NCBI RefSeq assembly: GCF_954871325.1
Contig: NC_088775.1
Coordinates: 79,275,561 to 79,339,560, forward strand
From: Gordionus sp. m RMFG-2023
Taxonomy: Eukaryota > Nematomorpha > Gordioida > Chordodea > Parachordodidae
Direction: 5' to 3'
DNA: 64,000 bases
The notes under the pieces are model-generated. The model ran no database searches. It saw only the letters and a program-made list of their open reading frames with translations, and was not told the DNA's origin. Of this stretch, positions 13,617 through 25,171 are shown in pieces. Position 1 is the stretch's first letter. The number at the start of each line of letters is the position of its first letter. The translations under genes were made by a program, and so were the position numbers.

Positions 13617-14160
13617 TTCGGAAAATACACTTTGGTTATGCCAAAATTTACAGAGGTATTATCAGCGCAGAAAGCTGACATGCAATTCATAGATAACCCT
13701 GAATCAGCTATATTTACATTATGTGGTTAGCTACATCGTTGGATTTTTGACTATCCCAGGAAAAAAATTTAACAGTTTTATTGAAATGTTCTTATTCTTG
13801 TTGAAATAGCGAAAGATCAAGGGAAATATTTTAATATTTCCCTTATTAGATGCATCTGTCAGAATTGCATATGGATGCCCATTTTTCAAATCGTCTAGAA
13901 TTGACCTCTAGAATTCAGGTACTAAAATACTTATGATTTGTTCTACCACAAGTAAGGTTTGCACTTATATTGGAGTCGTTAAATATCATGAGAAAAAGAT
14001 TCGACCCACATTGTGATGATATAGCTCTGTGAATGCTGAACTACATGATAGGTGTATACGATTTTCGCAAATGTAGTTGAATCTGTATTATTTATTATTT
14101 TTGGATAATATTTTTGTATTGCAATCGATGTTGATATACTACCCTGTACTGACTTATATG

Positions 14161-14580
14161 AATGAAATGAAGCAATATTTGTGGATTAAAGATACAATTA
14201 ACTATAAATATTTATTTCTCATTCATTCACAGATAATATTTCAGTACAGTACAGTTTGAAGTTATACACGCTTGCGGCTGATGTATAGAATAATATTAGT
14301 AACAACTAATTCATTATCAACATCTAATGTTTATTTTTAATTCATGGCCTAAATAATCATAATGTCTGAAAAAGTTTTATTAAAACTCATTATAAAATTT
14401 TTAATTAATATCATAGGTAGAGCATAATAAATGAGTAAGCCCAAGACCTTAAAATTGAGTAGGGGTGGGGGGGGGGGGTATCAGAGGGTATTAGCATACT
14501 AATAAATTTTCTGTCATGTAGATTCTGGTTGTGGTTTAAGGTCAAATTTTTTATGGGTTATATTTAAGGATAAATATATA
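14161..14580. other. Intergenic, with a MITE end
   Basis: No gene. Contains a run of about twelve G near 14468-14480 and the sequence ctgtcatgtagattctgg (14510-14528), which resembles the right terminus of the 537-bp MITE at 44969-45505. The matching left end was not found. Confidence 0.4.
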
Positions 14581-15199
14581 GTGTTGCGTAATCGGCTAAA
14601 AACTACGCCTAAGCCTAATTAGGCTAAGCCTAAAAATCGGCTAAGCCTATTAGCCTAAGCCTAAAAATCGGCTAAAACTAAAAATCGGCTAAGCCTAATT
14701 AGGTTAAGCCTAAAAATCGGCTAAGCCTATATAAATCTGCTAAAAATTAGTCAAAATTCTGCATCGATGCTTAGTATTAATTATTATTTATTTATTTTAG
14801 TAAAATAATTTATTTTATTTTATTTAATGTAAATATTTTATTATTATCAACAAATAAACATGATATGATTTAATATTTTTAATTTATATTATTATATTTT
14901 CAAATGAAAATAAATTTATTTATTTGATGTTATTTTAATAAAAAAAATAATATGCTGCTATATTGTAAAATTGTAATATTCTTTTTAATATAATTTATTA
15001 GTGATTTTCACAATCTTCTTTATAAATACATCTTTTATTGAAGAATTATATTGTAAATTTTATTAGATAAATAAACAATCTTTTAGGTGAAATCTTTTAT
15101 AATTTTTTTATCATTTTTTTTAAATTATCTTTTTTATTAAATGAGGTGGATTTTATGAAACTTTTTTGATGATTTTATATGATCTTTTTAAGGATAATA

Positions 15200-16200
15200 T
15201 TTTAATGTGACAATTGTCATAATCGTTATTTTATAAGTTTTTTGAATTTTTTTGAAGAAAATAGGTTAAAATAAGTATTAATAACATGTGTAAATATAAA
15301 TTTAGTGAAGATGTACCAATGAAAAGTGACATTTGTCATAATCGTTATTTTTAAAGTTTTTTGAATTTTTTTGAAGAAAATATGTTAAAATAAGTAGTAA
15401 AAACATGTTTAAATAAAAACTTAGTGAAGATGTACCATAGAAAAGTGACAAATATCATAATCGTTATTTTATAAGTTTTTGGAATTTTTTTGAAGAAAAT
15501 ATGTTAAAATAAGTATTAAAAACATGTTTAAATAAAAATTTAGTGAAGATGTACCATAGAAAAGTGACAATTGTCATAATCGTTATTTTATAAGTTTTTT
15601 GAATTTTTTTGAAGAAAATATGTTAAAATAAGTATTAATAACATGTTTAAATAAAATTTAGTGAAGATGTACCATAGAAAATTGACATTGTCATAATGGT
15701 TATTTTTAAAGTTTTTTGAATTTTTTTGACGAAAATATGTTAAAATAAGTATTAATAACATGTGTAAATATAAATTTAGTGAAGACAATGAAAAGTGACA
15801 ATTGTCATATTCGTTATTTTTTAAATTTTTTTGACGAAAATATGTTAAAATAAGTATTAATAACATGTGTAAATATAAATTTAGTGAAGATGTACCAATG
15901 AAAAGTGACAATTGTCATAATCGTTATTCTTAAAGTTTTTTGAATTTTTTTGACGAAAATATTTTAAAATATGTATATATAACATGTTTAAATAAAAATT
16001 TAATGAAGATGTACTCTAGATAAGCGACAATTGTCATAATCATTATTTTTCAAGTTTTTTGATTTTTGTTGACGAAAATATGTTAAAATGAGTAATAATA
16101 ACATGTTTAAATAAAAATTTAGTGAAGATGTACTATAGAAAAGTGACAATTGTCATAATCGTTATTTTTGAAATTTCTTTGGTGTAAATGGGTAAAAATA
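15200..16200 (+). repeat. Minisatellite, about nine units of 118-119 bp (left arm)
   Basis: Nine units containing gtgacaattgtcataatcg, spaced about 110-121 bases. Each holds the 12-bp palindrome TGACAATTGTCA or a variant, then tttttgaatttttttgacg and agtattaataacatg. Units differ by a few bases and small indels, so homogenisation is incomplete. Confidence 0.9.
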
Positions 16201-16459
16201 TAGATTGTAAAATTAAAATTGCCTGAGTATATGCCATAGAAAAACATGTGGTAATAATAGATTCTTCCCCAAAAACAGGAGCAAATTGGCATTTTATTAC
16301 ATTTGTTCATCGGGTCAGAAATTAATATGTAAAATTTATATCATAATATCTAATCCTAAGTTAGAAATTATTATTTTTTTACCAATTTTCACCAGACAAT
16401 CTTGTTTAAAATTTGGGTAAACTTTTTTTTCTATTTTAAAATCCATATCGATGCAAGTT

Positions 16460-17830
16460 AACTATTTTCGTCAAAAAAAATTAAAAAACTTTAAAATAAC
16501 GATTATGACAATTGTCACTTTTCTATGGTACATCTTCACTAAATTTATATTTACACATGTTATTAATACTTATTTTAACATATTTTCGTCAAAAAAATTC
16601 AAAAAATTTTAAAAATAGCGATTATGACAATTGTCACTTTTCATTGGTACATCTTCACTAAATTTATATTTACACATGTTATTAATACTTATTTTAACAT
16701 ATTTTCGTCAAAAAAATTCAAAAAATTAAAAATAACGATTATGACAATTGTCACTTTTCTATGGCACATCTTCACTAAATTTTAATTTAAACATGTTTTT
16801 AATATTTATTTTAACATATTTTCTTCAAAAAAATTCAAAAAACTTTAAAAATAACAATTATGACAAATGTCACTTTTCATTGGTACTTCTTCACTAAATT
16901 TATATTTACACATGTTATTAATACTTATTTTAACATATTTTCTTCAAAAAAATTCAAAAAACTTTAAAATTAACGATTATGACAAATGTCACTTTTCATT
17001 GGTACATCTTCACTAAATTTATATTTACACATGTTATTAATACTTATTTTAACATATTTTCGTCAAAAAAATTCAAAAAACTTTAAAAATAGCGATTATG
17101 ACAATTGTCAGTTTTCTATGGTACATCTTCACTAAATTTATATTTACACATGTTATTAATACTTATTTTAACATATTTTCGTCAAAAAAATTCAAAAAAC
17201 TTTAAAAATAACGATTATGACAATTGTCACTTTTCTATGGTACATCTTCACTAAATTTATATTTACACATGTTATTAATACTTATTTTAACATATTTTCG
17301 TCATAAAAATTCAAAAAACTTTAAAAATAGCGATTATGACAATTGTCACTTTTCATTGGTACATCTTCACTAAATTTATATTTACACATGTTATTAATGC
17401 TTATTTTAACATATTTTCGTCAAAAAAATTCAAAAAACTTTAAAAATAACGATTATGACAATTGTCACTTTTCTATGGTACATCTTCACTAAATTTATAT
17501 TTACACATGTTATTAATACTTATTTTAACAAATTTTCGTCAAAAAAATTCAAAAAACTTTAAAATTAACCATTATGACAATTGTCACTTTTCATTGGTAC
17601 ATCTTCACTAAATTTATATTTACACATGTTATTAATTCTTATTTTAACATATTTTCGTCAAAAAAATTCGAAAAACTTTAAAAATAACGATTATGACAAT
17701 TGTCACTTTTCACTGGTACATCTTCACTAAATTTGTATTTACACATGTTATTAATACTTATTTTAACATACTTCCTTCAAAAAAATTCAAAAAACTTATA
17801 AAAGAACGATTATGACAATTGTCACATTAA
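16460..17830 (-). repeat. Minisatellite, about twelve units of 119 bp (right arm, inverted)
   Basis: Twelve units in the opposite orientation to the left array, spaced almost exactly 119 bases (16499, 16618, 16736, 16855 and so on to 17806). More uniform than the left array, so the two arms have expanded independently. Confidence 0.9.
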
Positions 17831-18872
17831 AATATTATCCTTAACTAGATCATATAAAATAACATCAAAAAAGTTTCATAAAATCCACCTTATTTAATAA
17901 TAAATAGATAATTTTAAAAAAATGATAAAAGATTTCACCTAAAAGATTGTTTATTTATCTAATAAAATTTACAATATAATTCCTCAATAAAAGATGTATT
18001 TACAAAGAAGATTGTGAAAATCACTAATAAATTATATTATAAAGAATATTACATTTTTACAATATAGCAGCATATTATTTTTTTTATTAAAAAAACATCA
18101 AATAAATAAATTTATTTTCATTTCAAAATATAATAATATAAATAAAAAATATTAAATCATATCATGTTTATTTGTTGATAATAATAAAATATTTACATTA
18201 AATATAAATAAAATAAATTATTTTACTAAAATAAATAAATAATAATTAATGCTAAGCATCGATGCAGAATTTTGACTAATTTATTTTAGCCAATTTTTAG
18301 GCTTAGCCCATTTTTAGGCTTAGCCAATTTTTAGGCTTAGCCGATTTTTAGGCTTAGCCGATTTTTAGGCTTAGCCTAATTAGGTTTGGCCGATTTTTAG
18401 GCTTAGCCTAATTAGGTTTAGCCGATTTTTAGGCTTAGCCTAATTAGGCTTAGCCGATTTTTAGGCTATACCTAATTAGGCTTAGCCGATTTTTCCACCT
18501 AAAATCTCGGCTAAGCCGTTTTTAGTCGGCTAAAATTAGCCGATTAGCAACACAATATATAAAAATAAGGGTTTATATACGATTTTTCTAATTAAAAATG
18601 CCATTTCTTTTTTCAAAAATCATTTATAAAAAAACGTTTTGCTTATTTTCATGAATTAAAAAATTTTCAAGATGAAATCAAAAATTTTGATTAAAAATTT
18701 TTTTAAAAAAAATCTTTTGAAAATCTATTTCTTAATCTGTAAAATAAAACTTAAAAAAAATTAGTTTAGATAAAACTATCATTTAAAAAATATGTTATAT
18801 TCTAATAACACATATCTCAAACTATAACTCTTTAAAATTTTAAACTCAGAGGTATTTATATGCCTCAGATAT

Positions 18873-20547
18873 TTTTTTTCCCTCTTTAGCTTTCACCTTT
18901 TCTGGTGGTAAGTTCCTTCAATATCTCTCTCCACTTAATGTTATTCATACTATTTCTTTATCATATTTACTTCTTCATATTGGCTCTAACTTTATGGCCC
19001 CATTGAAGTTTTGGCCTTCCTCTTTTAAGTTTGCCCATTACTTCCAAACTCTCAACCTTATTTCCTATGTAGTTCATAGGCCTTTGTGTGCTCATACCAC
19101 CTAAGTCTGTTTACCATTATCTTAGTCTGGGCACTACCTTTAAACTTCCTAGTATTCTTGTACTGCGCACTTTATCCTTTCTTGTTACCCCAGCAATCAT
19201 CCTCAGCATTCTCATATCCATAGTTTGTAGACTTTTCTCGTCTGATTCTTTGGTTGACCATGTTTCCGAACTATATAGAATAGTTGATTGTAATATGGAA
19301 CTGTAAATTTTTCCCTTCCATTTGTATGGGATTCTTTTGTCAAAGGGCATTCCAGATAAAGATCTCCACTTTAACCATCCTTGATTAATTTTACTTTAAT
19401 CTCTTTCTCTATTGTGCCGTTTGTTTGTATAGTGGAACCCAAATATTTGCAACTTTCAATTGCCGATATCTGCCATTCATTTATATCAATGCTCTCTGTT
19501 TCATCTCCTCCTATCACCATATACTCCGTCTTTTCTCTATTTACTTTTAGTCCGTGTATATTTATCCAACTCACTAATCTTTCTTTCATTTCATCCTTGG
19601 ATTCGGCAAGTATCACAATATCATCTGCAAATATCATATTCTACAGGACTGTTTGAGGTATAGACTGTGATAATACATTTTTCCTATAGTAGGTGTTGGT
19701 TAGGGCAAGGTCGAAGGCTTGTGCAGATTTCAGTACATGCTCTCCTTCATCATTCCTTTCTCCGCACCTAAAACCACCATGATGCCTTTTGAAGCAACCT
19801 CTTGCTTTTCCCATATGCGCATTTAAGTCACCACCTATTATGACTAGGTCATCCTTAGGGATTTCTATTACAGTTTCATCAAGGATAGCTCTAAAGTCAT
19901 CTACCCGTTTGAGGAGCATATACTGAAATGTAGTATTGATTGACCAATGCAGAGTTTTATCTTCATTAGTCTATCAGAGATAATGTTGACTTCTACTATT
20001 GAGGAACTTAGATCTTGACTGAGGATGATCTGACACCATTCCTATTGCTAACAATTCCATTATAGTACAATTTATACCTATCTCCAATCATTAAAGTCTT
20101 CTGACCTTTCCATTTCGTCTCTTGTAAGCACACTATATCAACTTTTATCTTGTTCAACATTGAAGCCAATTCTCTCGTCTTACCTTTAAGTGTTCCAATA
20201 TTCAAACTCGTCAACCTTGTATTTTTTGTTTTGACCTTTATTTTACTTTTCACAGGATGGGGGTCTACACCCTGTGCGTCGCTTGGAGGGAACACCCTAG
20301 CTTTCATATTCCTATTTTTGTTTGTTTCCTTCATTTTTGTTTAATGGACAGGTATCCTTAGCACCCGACTGTCCAGGCCTGTCGGTGCCCGGGATGTCAT
20401 CTCTTCCGAAATTCATCTTACCATATATCTTTACACATCAGTCATCGAAGAAAAACCTGAAAATTTTTATGTTCCTTACCAGGATTGAACCTGGGACCTT
20501 CTGTTTCCAAGAAGTCTACACCATAACCCACTAAGCCACCCCGGCTC
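18873..20547 (-). mobile_element. Internally deleted RTE-clade LINE with tRNA-like 5' head
   Basis: Bounded by a 15-bp direct repeat atatgcctcagatat (18858-18872 and 20548-20562), the mark of target-primed insertion. In transcript order: a tRNA-like Pol III head; an AP-type endonuclease start at 20334-20008 (LTSLNIGTL, CLQETKWKG); more endonuclease at 19919-19665 (GGDLNAHMG, HHGGFRCGERN); then, without any finger or early palm region, the reverse transcriptase FADD motif (19637-19371) and the RTE tail with STILYSSETW and RMLRMIAGVTR (19350-19117). The 3' end is A-rich. Several frame changes separate the blocks. The deletion lies near 19665, yet the ends and target duplication are intact, so the shortened form may itself have been copied. 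Confidence 0.85.
20470..20547 (-). repeat. tRNA-derived (SINE-type) head with A and B boxes
   Basis: On the minus strand: A box TGGCTTAGTGG (20528-20538) and B box GGTTCAATCC (20482-20491), 36 bases apart, a normal Pol III internal promoter spacing. A 5-bp T-arm (CCAGG/CCTGG) is recognisable but the rest of the cloverleaf is poor, so it is a tRNA relic, not a tRNA gene. It sits at the very 5' end of the LINE copy, inside the shared target duplication. Confidence 0.75.
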
Positions 20548-20959
20548 ATATGCCTCAGATATAACGTTAAATATTTATATGTTCCATATTTAAATTAATA
20601 ACTATATCTAAATTTCAATTTCAATTTTTTATTTTTTATCATTTTTTAAATTTTTTATAGCTTGAAATTACTAATTTAAAAACAGCTTTAGATGCCTTAT
20701 TATTCAAGATAAAGATTTAGGTTCATATTTTATTTCTAAAAAAAATATCTATAAATCGTTTCAAAGGAATAAACGATATTTAAATTAACAATTTTGATAA
20801 GGATAAAGCTAAGAAGTTAACGAAGTCTAAAAATTTTTAGAAATTATTTGTCAAAATCTGCAACAATTTAAGATATTCAAATTAATATGGATGAACAAAT
20901 GCTCCCCTATTATGAAAACCAAACCATAAATATGTACATGCGAGGAAAGCCGATAAAAT

Positions 20960-21560
20960 TTGGTGTAAAATATATATATCTATCCTTTTGCTTTTAATAT
21001 ATTTGAAAAAATAATAATGAACCTATTCATCTGGTGAAAGAGTCCTGAGAAAATTAATAGATGTTAGTTCTAGTTCTAGTGTTTGAGAACATACACCATT
21101 CGTAGATAAATTTCTTTACTTCCACAAATTTTTGAAGAGTGCAAGAGAATTAGGTTGTACAGAAAAAATCCGCATTAATCAAACAAAAAAATATCCATTG
21201 GATCAAAAGCTGAAAAAGATTACCAGAAGATTATGAAACACTTAAGTGATAAAAAGATTAGCTTTATGTTATTGGAATGATGGTGTCCAGTAACAGTGGT
21301 AAGCAATCATAAAGGAATATATTCTCTAAAAATCAAGCGATGGAGCTCTATATATATAAATATTAAATCAATCAACCAAGTATTATTACATCATATAATC
21401 AATGTATGAGATGAGCGGATATTAGATTTTTGAGTGATTATCGTCCTCGACTGCACAGCAAAAAATCGTGGTGGTGCCTATTCTTTAATATTCTATTTAA
21501 GTTTTGTCAGAGCTTGACGGACACACATTTCCCCTGGTGGATATATGTCTTATCTTCTAT
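20960..21560 (+). pseudogene. piggyBac transposase remnant, C-terminal part
   Basis: Read across frames, the plus strand gives pieces in piggyBac order: KITRR, then WNDGV and VSNHKGIY ahead of KIKRWSS, then ITSYNQCM, SDYRPRLHSKK and WWCLFFNILF. These match the block following the catalytic region of piggyBac transposases (WNDN, SN, KRW, YN-x-GVD, RKWW). Many stops and frame changes; no TTAA-flanked ends located. Old, inactive DNA transposon. Confidence 0.65.
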
Positions 21561-22896
21561 TCTGAATATTTATTGTGCAATCTATTAATAGAAATGTATA
21601 TCAAAAACATAACCCTCCTAGCCAATCAAGATAACCAGTTTATTCAATCTGAAAGGTAGAGAAAAGTCATATGGCAATTAAAGCCAATAGTCAAACATCG
21701 TTTCTGATGGTGCAAGATAAATAAGAGATTTAAGTGTGCATATAAAATGGTCAAAATTATTTTGTCAAAAAATGAATACGTTACTTCCCAATATTTGATT
21801 TTTGGAACATTCAAAAAATCATATAGTGAAATATTTTTTTTGAAATTTTGATATAGAAATTTATTTGATAATGTATTAACAGAAAAAAATTAAAAAAAAT
21901 TTAAGTTTTTTTTTGATACTTTATATATGAGGTTAATCTAGGGATAAATCCAAATAAATGTAGATAATTCTCAGTGATAAAAACAGATTTTCCCTTAAGT
22001 TACCTAATTCAATTATAAAGATTTTTATAGTAAGAAAGTCAGATAAAGCCAACACCTGATTATCTTAAAATGAAAATTAATTTTCCAATATTATGTTATG
22101 AGGTTGTATAAGGGAAAAATCTAGCTAGCATTTGTATTTTTCTGGAGGAATTGTTTATTTAGCCAAATATCTAGATAATTATCGAATGAGCCCACTGATT
22201 TGACTCTGGTTTGGTTTCCTCAAAGAGATTTTTATTCTTACAAGACAATCTGCGCCATATCATACATAAAAATCGATTAGACAACAGTGACTTTACTGAA
22301 ATGGCTTCGAGCCCTGATTTAAATCTATAGAAAAATATGCAAACATAGATCAAATGTTTGACAATAAATTCAAGTAATATTATTTGTGCCTCCAATATTA
22401 TTGTATAAAACTTTTGATCTATTTTTTTTCAGTTTTTTCCTGGTATTTTTAACCCCTTTTACTCAATTTGAAATTCTGCGCCTACAACTGCGTCTTTTTT
22501 TATGAGCCTTTGACCTCGTTTTACAGCATATACATAATGGTGATTCCATATATAACTATTCTCCGCTTATATATTTGTTATTATCCGCATTTACCTTGCG
22601 ATTTTGTTATTACTTATGTTAATTCATGTCCTGTATTCTATTCCCTGGTTATAATTTATTCCCGAATCTAGTGATATGATTACCCATAATATTTTTTATT
22701 TATTATAACACTTTTTACCTTTTCTGTATATATTCCTAATTTCGAATAATTGTCTCTATAACGTCCGAATCACATTTTGCTCCCAAATTTTATATTTTAT
22801 TTTATCCCCTCTTATTTAGCTTTACGATTTTTCCACTAGAACATTTTTATCATATTCAGAAGCATTTGATTCATATTTCTTTTATGGTTTACACGG
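21561..22896. other. Intergenic, nothing recognised
   Basis: AT-rich. A 74-codon minus-strand frame (22395-22171), with an exon-like stretch around ISVKSLLSNRFLCMIWRR, stands out slightly from its surroundings but matches nothing I know. No repeats with clear ends. Confidence 0.4.
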
Positions 22897-23399
22897 CACA
22901 TCCACAGGGTTGCCAGATGTCACGATTTAGCAGTGATTCTCACGATTTCATACCTAATTTTTTACTTACCCACGTTTTCTCACACTTCACGCTTTTCTCA
23001 CGTTTTTTGAGTAAATTAAAATAATCACACTTAGTCTCACACTTTTTCTCACGTTTTTAAATTTTTTAAAAATATTTTTAAAAACAAATATAAAATTTTA
23101 AATTAATTTTATTTAAAAATATTTTAAAAAATTGTAGTATTTGTTAATAGTCCAACTAACCAATCATATTCAGATCAATTACCCATAACAGAAATTCAAT
23201 TTTTAGAAAGTATATCAAGTATAATTATAATATGAATTTAAATAACTATACATTTCTTTTATAGATTTTATAAATCTTATATTAAAACTCGTAAAATTTT
23301 AAATGAAATAAATTAAGGGCAAATATTATAAAAGATCTAAAAAACATTTTCCTTATTATTTAGATACTTCAACAAAAAGAATGGAATAAATGTTTAATT

Positions 23400-24640
23400 A
23401 CTTAAAATTTTTTCGTCTCACAGTGAAACCCCTAAAGACATATCTAGATGCTTGCTAGAAAATTTAAAATTCGCTGAACTTGATATTGCTAATGTAACTG
23501 CCTATTTTGCAGATAACGCATCTGTAAGCTTTGGGAAAAATTAAAGTATTTGGACAGAATTGAAAAGTCATAGTAATAATATTATACCAATGGGTTGTAT
23601 ATGCCACATTCTTCACAATTCGTTTAAAAAGGCCATAATTTTTCTTAAATATGATATTGAGAGCATATTAATTAAATGCTATAATGAATTTAGCAACTCG
23701 ATAAAAAGAGTTACATTTATAAAATAATTGGTAGAATGGTGCAATTTAGAATGGTCAGATTCACTTCGCCATGTTCCAACACCCTGGCTTACATTAATCC
23801 CAGCGATTAAGCGGATGCTTAAGTATTTTCAACCCCTTAATGAATATTTTTTTATCATTATCAGCAACCCCACCAATTTTGAAAATAATTTTTGGAGATG
23901 ATTTTGCAGAGGCATATATAGGTGTTTTCCTTAACGTTGGCACTTTAGTTTAACATAAATTGCAATCTGAAGGTGTATTAGCAATATATATACATGATCT
24001 TATTCTAAAACTAAAGAATTCATTAAATTTAAAAATTCAACAAAATTTTTATGGGAATATTTCTAAAAATATTCTACAACATAATAATGATGTAGAAAAG
24101 GCAATAAATTTCAAAAATGAATCAAAGCTATTTATAAAAAATATAGAATATGTAGAAAAACGTTATGATATTATAAATAATATATGGAAATATCTTAGCC
24201 CTAAGACATTAAAATAATGTCCAAAATTTGAACAATTACAAAAAAATATTAGTGATTATAAAATACCAAACATAGATACAGAAATTCTCTTTGAAGGAAT
24301 ATTCACAATTTTACTCCTATTATGGAGAAAAATTATCAAAAAACTATCATATGAAAACCCAAGAAAAATGGATGGATTTTCTTTCTAATAAAAACTAACC
24401 ATTGATAGAGAAAATTTGCAATTTTATATTTTCTATTCCGCATTCAAATGCTTCATCAGAGAAAATATTCAGTCTAATGCTTGGCGAAAAGAACGTCATC
24501 ATTGGAAGCTGAACTTATGGTTAAACAAAATTAACTATTCATGCAAAGAGTTTTCAGCCTATCTCCACAGTGCCGATGGGAAATCTTTATTGCTTCTTTT
24601 AAAACTTTTAAAATCATCCATAAAATATAATAATTAATAT
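23400..24640 (+). pseudogene. hAT transposase remnant
   Basis: Fragments in order: NLKFAELDIANVTAYFADNA (acidic motif), GCICHILHNSFKKA (C-x-x-H region), LVEWCNLEWSDSLRHVPTPW, a 85-codon open stretch at 23960-24217, and a C-terminal piece at 24416-24637 (SAYLHSADGKSLLLLLK). Similar layout to the composite hAT transposases at 12.5, 41 and 50 kb but clearly diverged. Many stops. Confidence 0.65.
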
Positions 24641-24773
24641 GCTATATTTATTAACATGAGAAAATTATATATCATAATTGTTATTAGTAAATCAATAAAG
24701 AATTTTCATTGTCTTTAAAATCTTGTTATATTAAATATAGCATATTAACTTAGAGAGTATGCTACAACAATTA

Positions 24774-24844
24774 CCCCGGCTGAAGGCCGGGCAAAAGCGG
24801 GCCGAAGGCCCGCAAATTGAGTGATATGGGGGGCGAAGTACCCC
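24774..24844 (-). repeat. Three tandem GC-rich hairpins with UUCG-type loops
   Basis: Hairpin 1: CCCGGC (24775-24780) pairs with GCCGGG (24786-24791). Hairpin 2: GCGGGCC (24797-24803) pairs with GGCCCGC (24807-24813), seven perfect pairs. Hairpin 3: GGGG near 24828-24833 with CCCC (24841-24844). On the minus strand the loops read CTTCA, C-TTCG-G and CTTCG; the second is the classic very stable UUCG tetraloop. They lie 58-128 bases from the right end of the hAT element, a GC island in AT-rich DNA. Confidence 0.8.
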
Positions 24845-25171
24845 ATTAATTATTATAAAAGAAAAACTCACGTTTTCAAGTGAAGAATATCTGGCAACCC
24901 TGCACATCCACCCCCTTCCTTTATCACCTGATTTCTTTCCCATTTCTGCCTACCGCCCAAATAGAACCCTGTATACCGACAGTATAGGGTACAATATAAA
25001 TCCCTCCTTTAATTATAGATAGACTTTAGAGTCCACAAGGCATCCTAGTTTTTCCTCAAATTTTTCACAAATTAGTTAATTTTTAATGTTAAATATTTAT
25101 TCATTAATGTATAATCTCCTCTCGAAAATTTTATATTTCAAGTTCATCCGCATTTTAATATTTATTTCAAC

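Larger units (their letters stand above)
10980..14160. mobile_element. Composite hAT element, copy A: two opposed transposase copies
   Basis: Starts with CAGGGTTGCCAGGTCAAA. From about 11390 to 12530 it carries a decayed plus-strand hAT transposase; from about 12531 to 14100 a longer minus-strand copy of the same transposase. The two point tail to tail. The same layout recurs at 40094-43164 (reversed) and 48646-51828, so the pair has moved as a unit. The right end is cut off: similarity to the third copy stops near 14160, before the second kind of terminus. No target duplication could be read. Confidence 0.75.
14581..18553. mobile_element. Giant foldback element with hAT-like 8-bp target duplication
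   Basis: A 3973-bp palindromic element. Ends GTGTTGCGTAATCGGC and, inverted, GTGTTGCTAATCGGC; flanked by aatatata on both sides (14573-14580 and 18554-18561). Layers from outside inwards: arrays of a 17-bp unit near ATTTTTAGGCTTAGCCG (14587-14735 and 18286-18535); AT-rich inverted arms (about 14740-15200 and 17820-18285); inverted minisatellite arrays (about 15200-16200 and 16460-17830); a spacer of some 250 bp. No transposase is present, so it must be moved in trans; the duplication length points to a hAT enzyme. Open frames across the arrays are translated repeats, not genes. Confidence 0.85.
22905..24902 (+). mobile_element. hAT element with 8-bp target duplication and hairpin cluster
   Basis: Ends CAGGGTTGCCAGATGTCACG and, inverted, CAGGGTTGCCAGATATTC; flanked by cacatcca on both sides (22897-22904, 24903-24910), an exact 8-bp duplication. 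Length 1998 bp. It carries a decayed plus-strand transposase (23400-24640). The left subterminal region repeats tctcacg/ctcacac motifs; the right one holds three GC-rich hairpins. Exact target duplication with a broken gene suggests movement in trans. Confidence 0.85.

Noticed and set aside
14587-14735. Telomere-like repeat, because of the recurring taagcctaa/ttaggctta motif.
   Set aside because: The unit is about 17 bp and inverted at the two ends of a mobile element; it is a terminal subrepeat, not a telomeric array.
15588-16310. Open reading frames across the left minisatellite array (repetitive LNLYLHMLLILILTYF peptides).
   Set aside because: The reading frame follows the 118-119-bp DNA repeat; the peptide is translated minisatellite inside a palindromic element, with no start, domain or codon bias of a gene.
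15200-17830. A CRISPR-like array, because of regularly spaced repeats with internal palindromes.
   Set aside because: Spacing is by whole tandem units with no unique spacers, in eukaryotic DNA within a transposon.
20482-20547. A genuine tRNA gene on the minus strand.
   Set aside because: A and B boxes and a T-arm are present, but the acceptor and anticodon arms do not fold properly and the block lies inside a LINE target duplication; it is a SINE-type relic.
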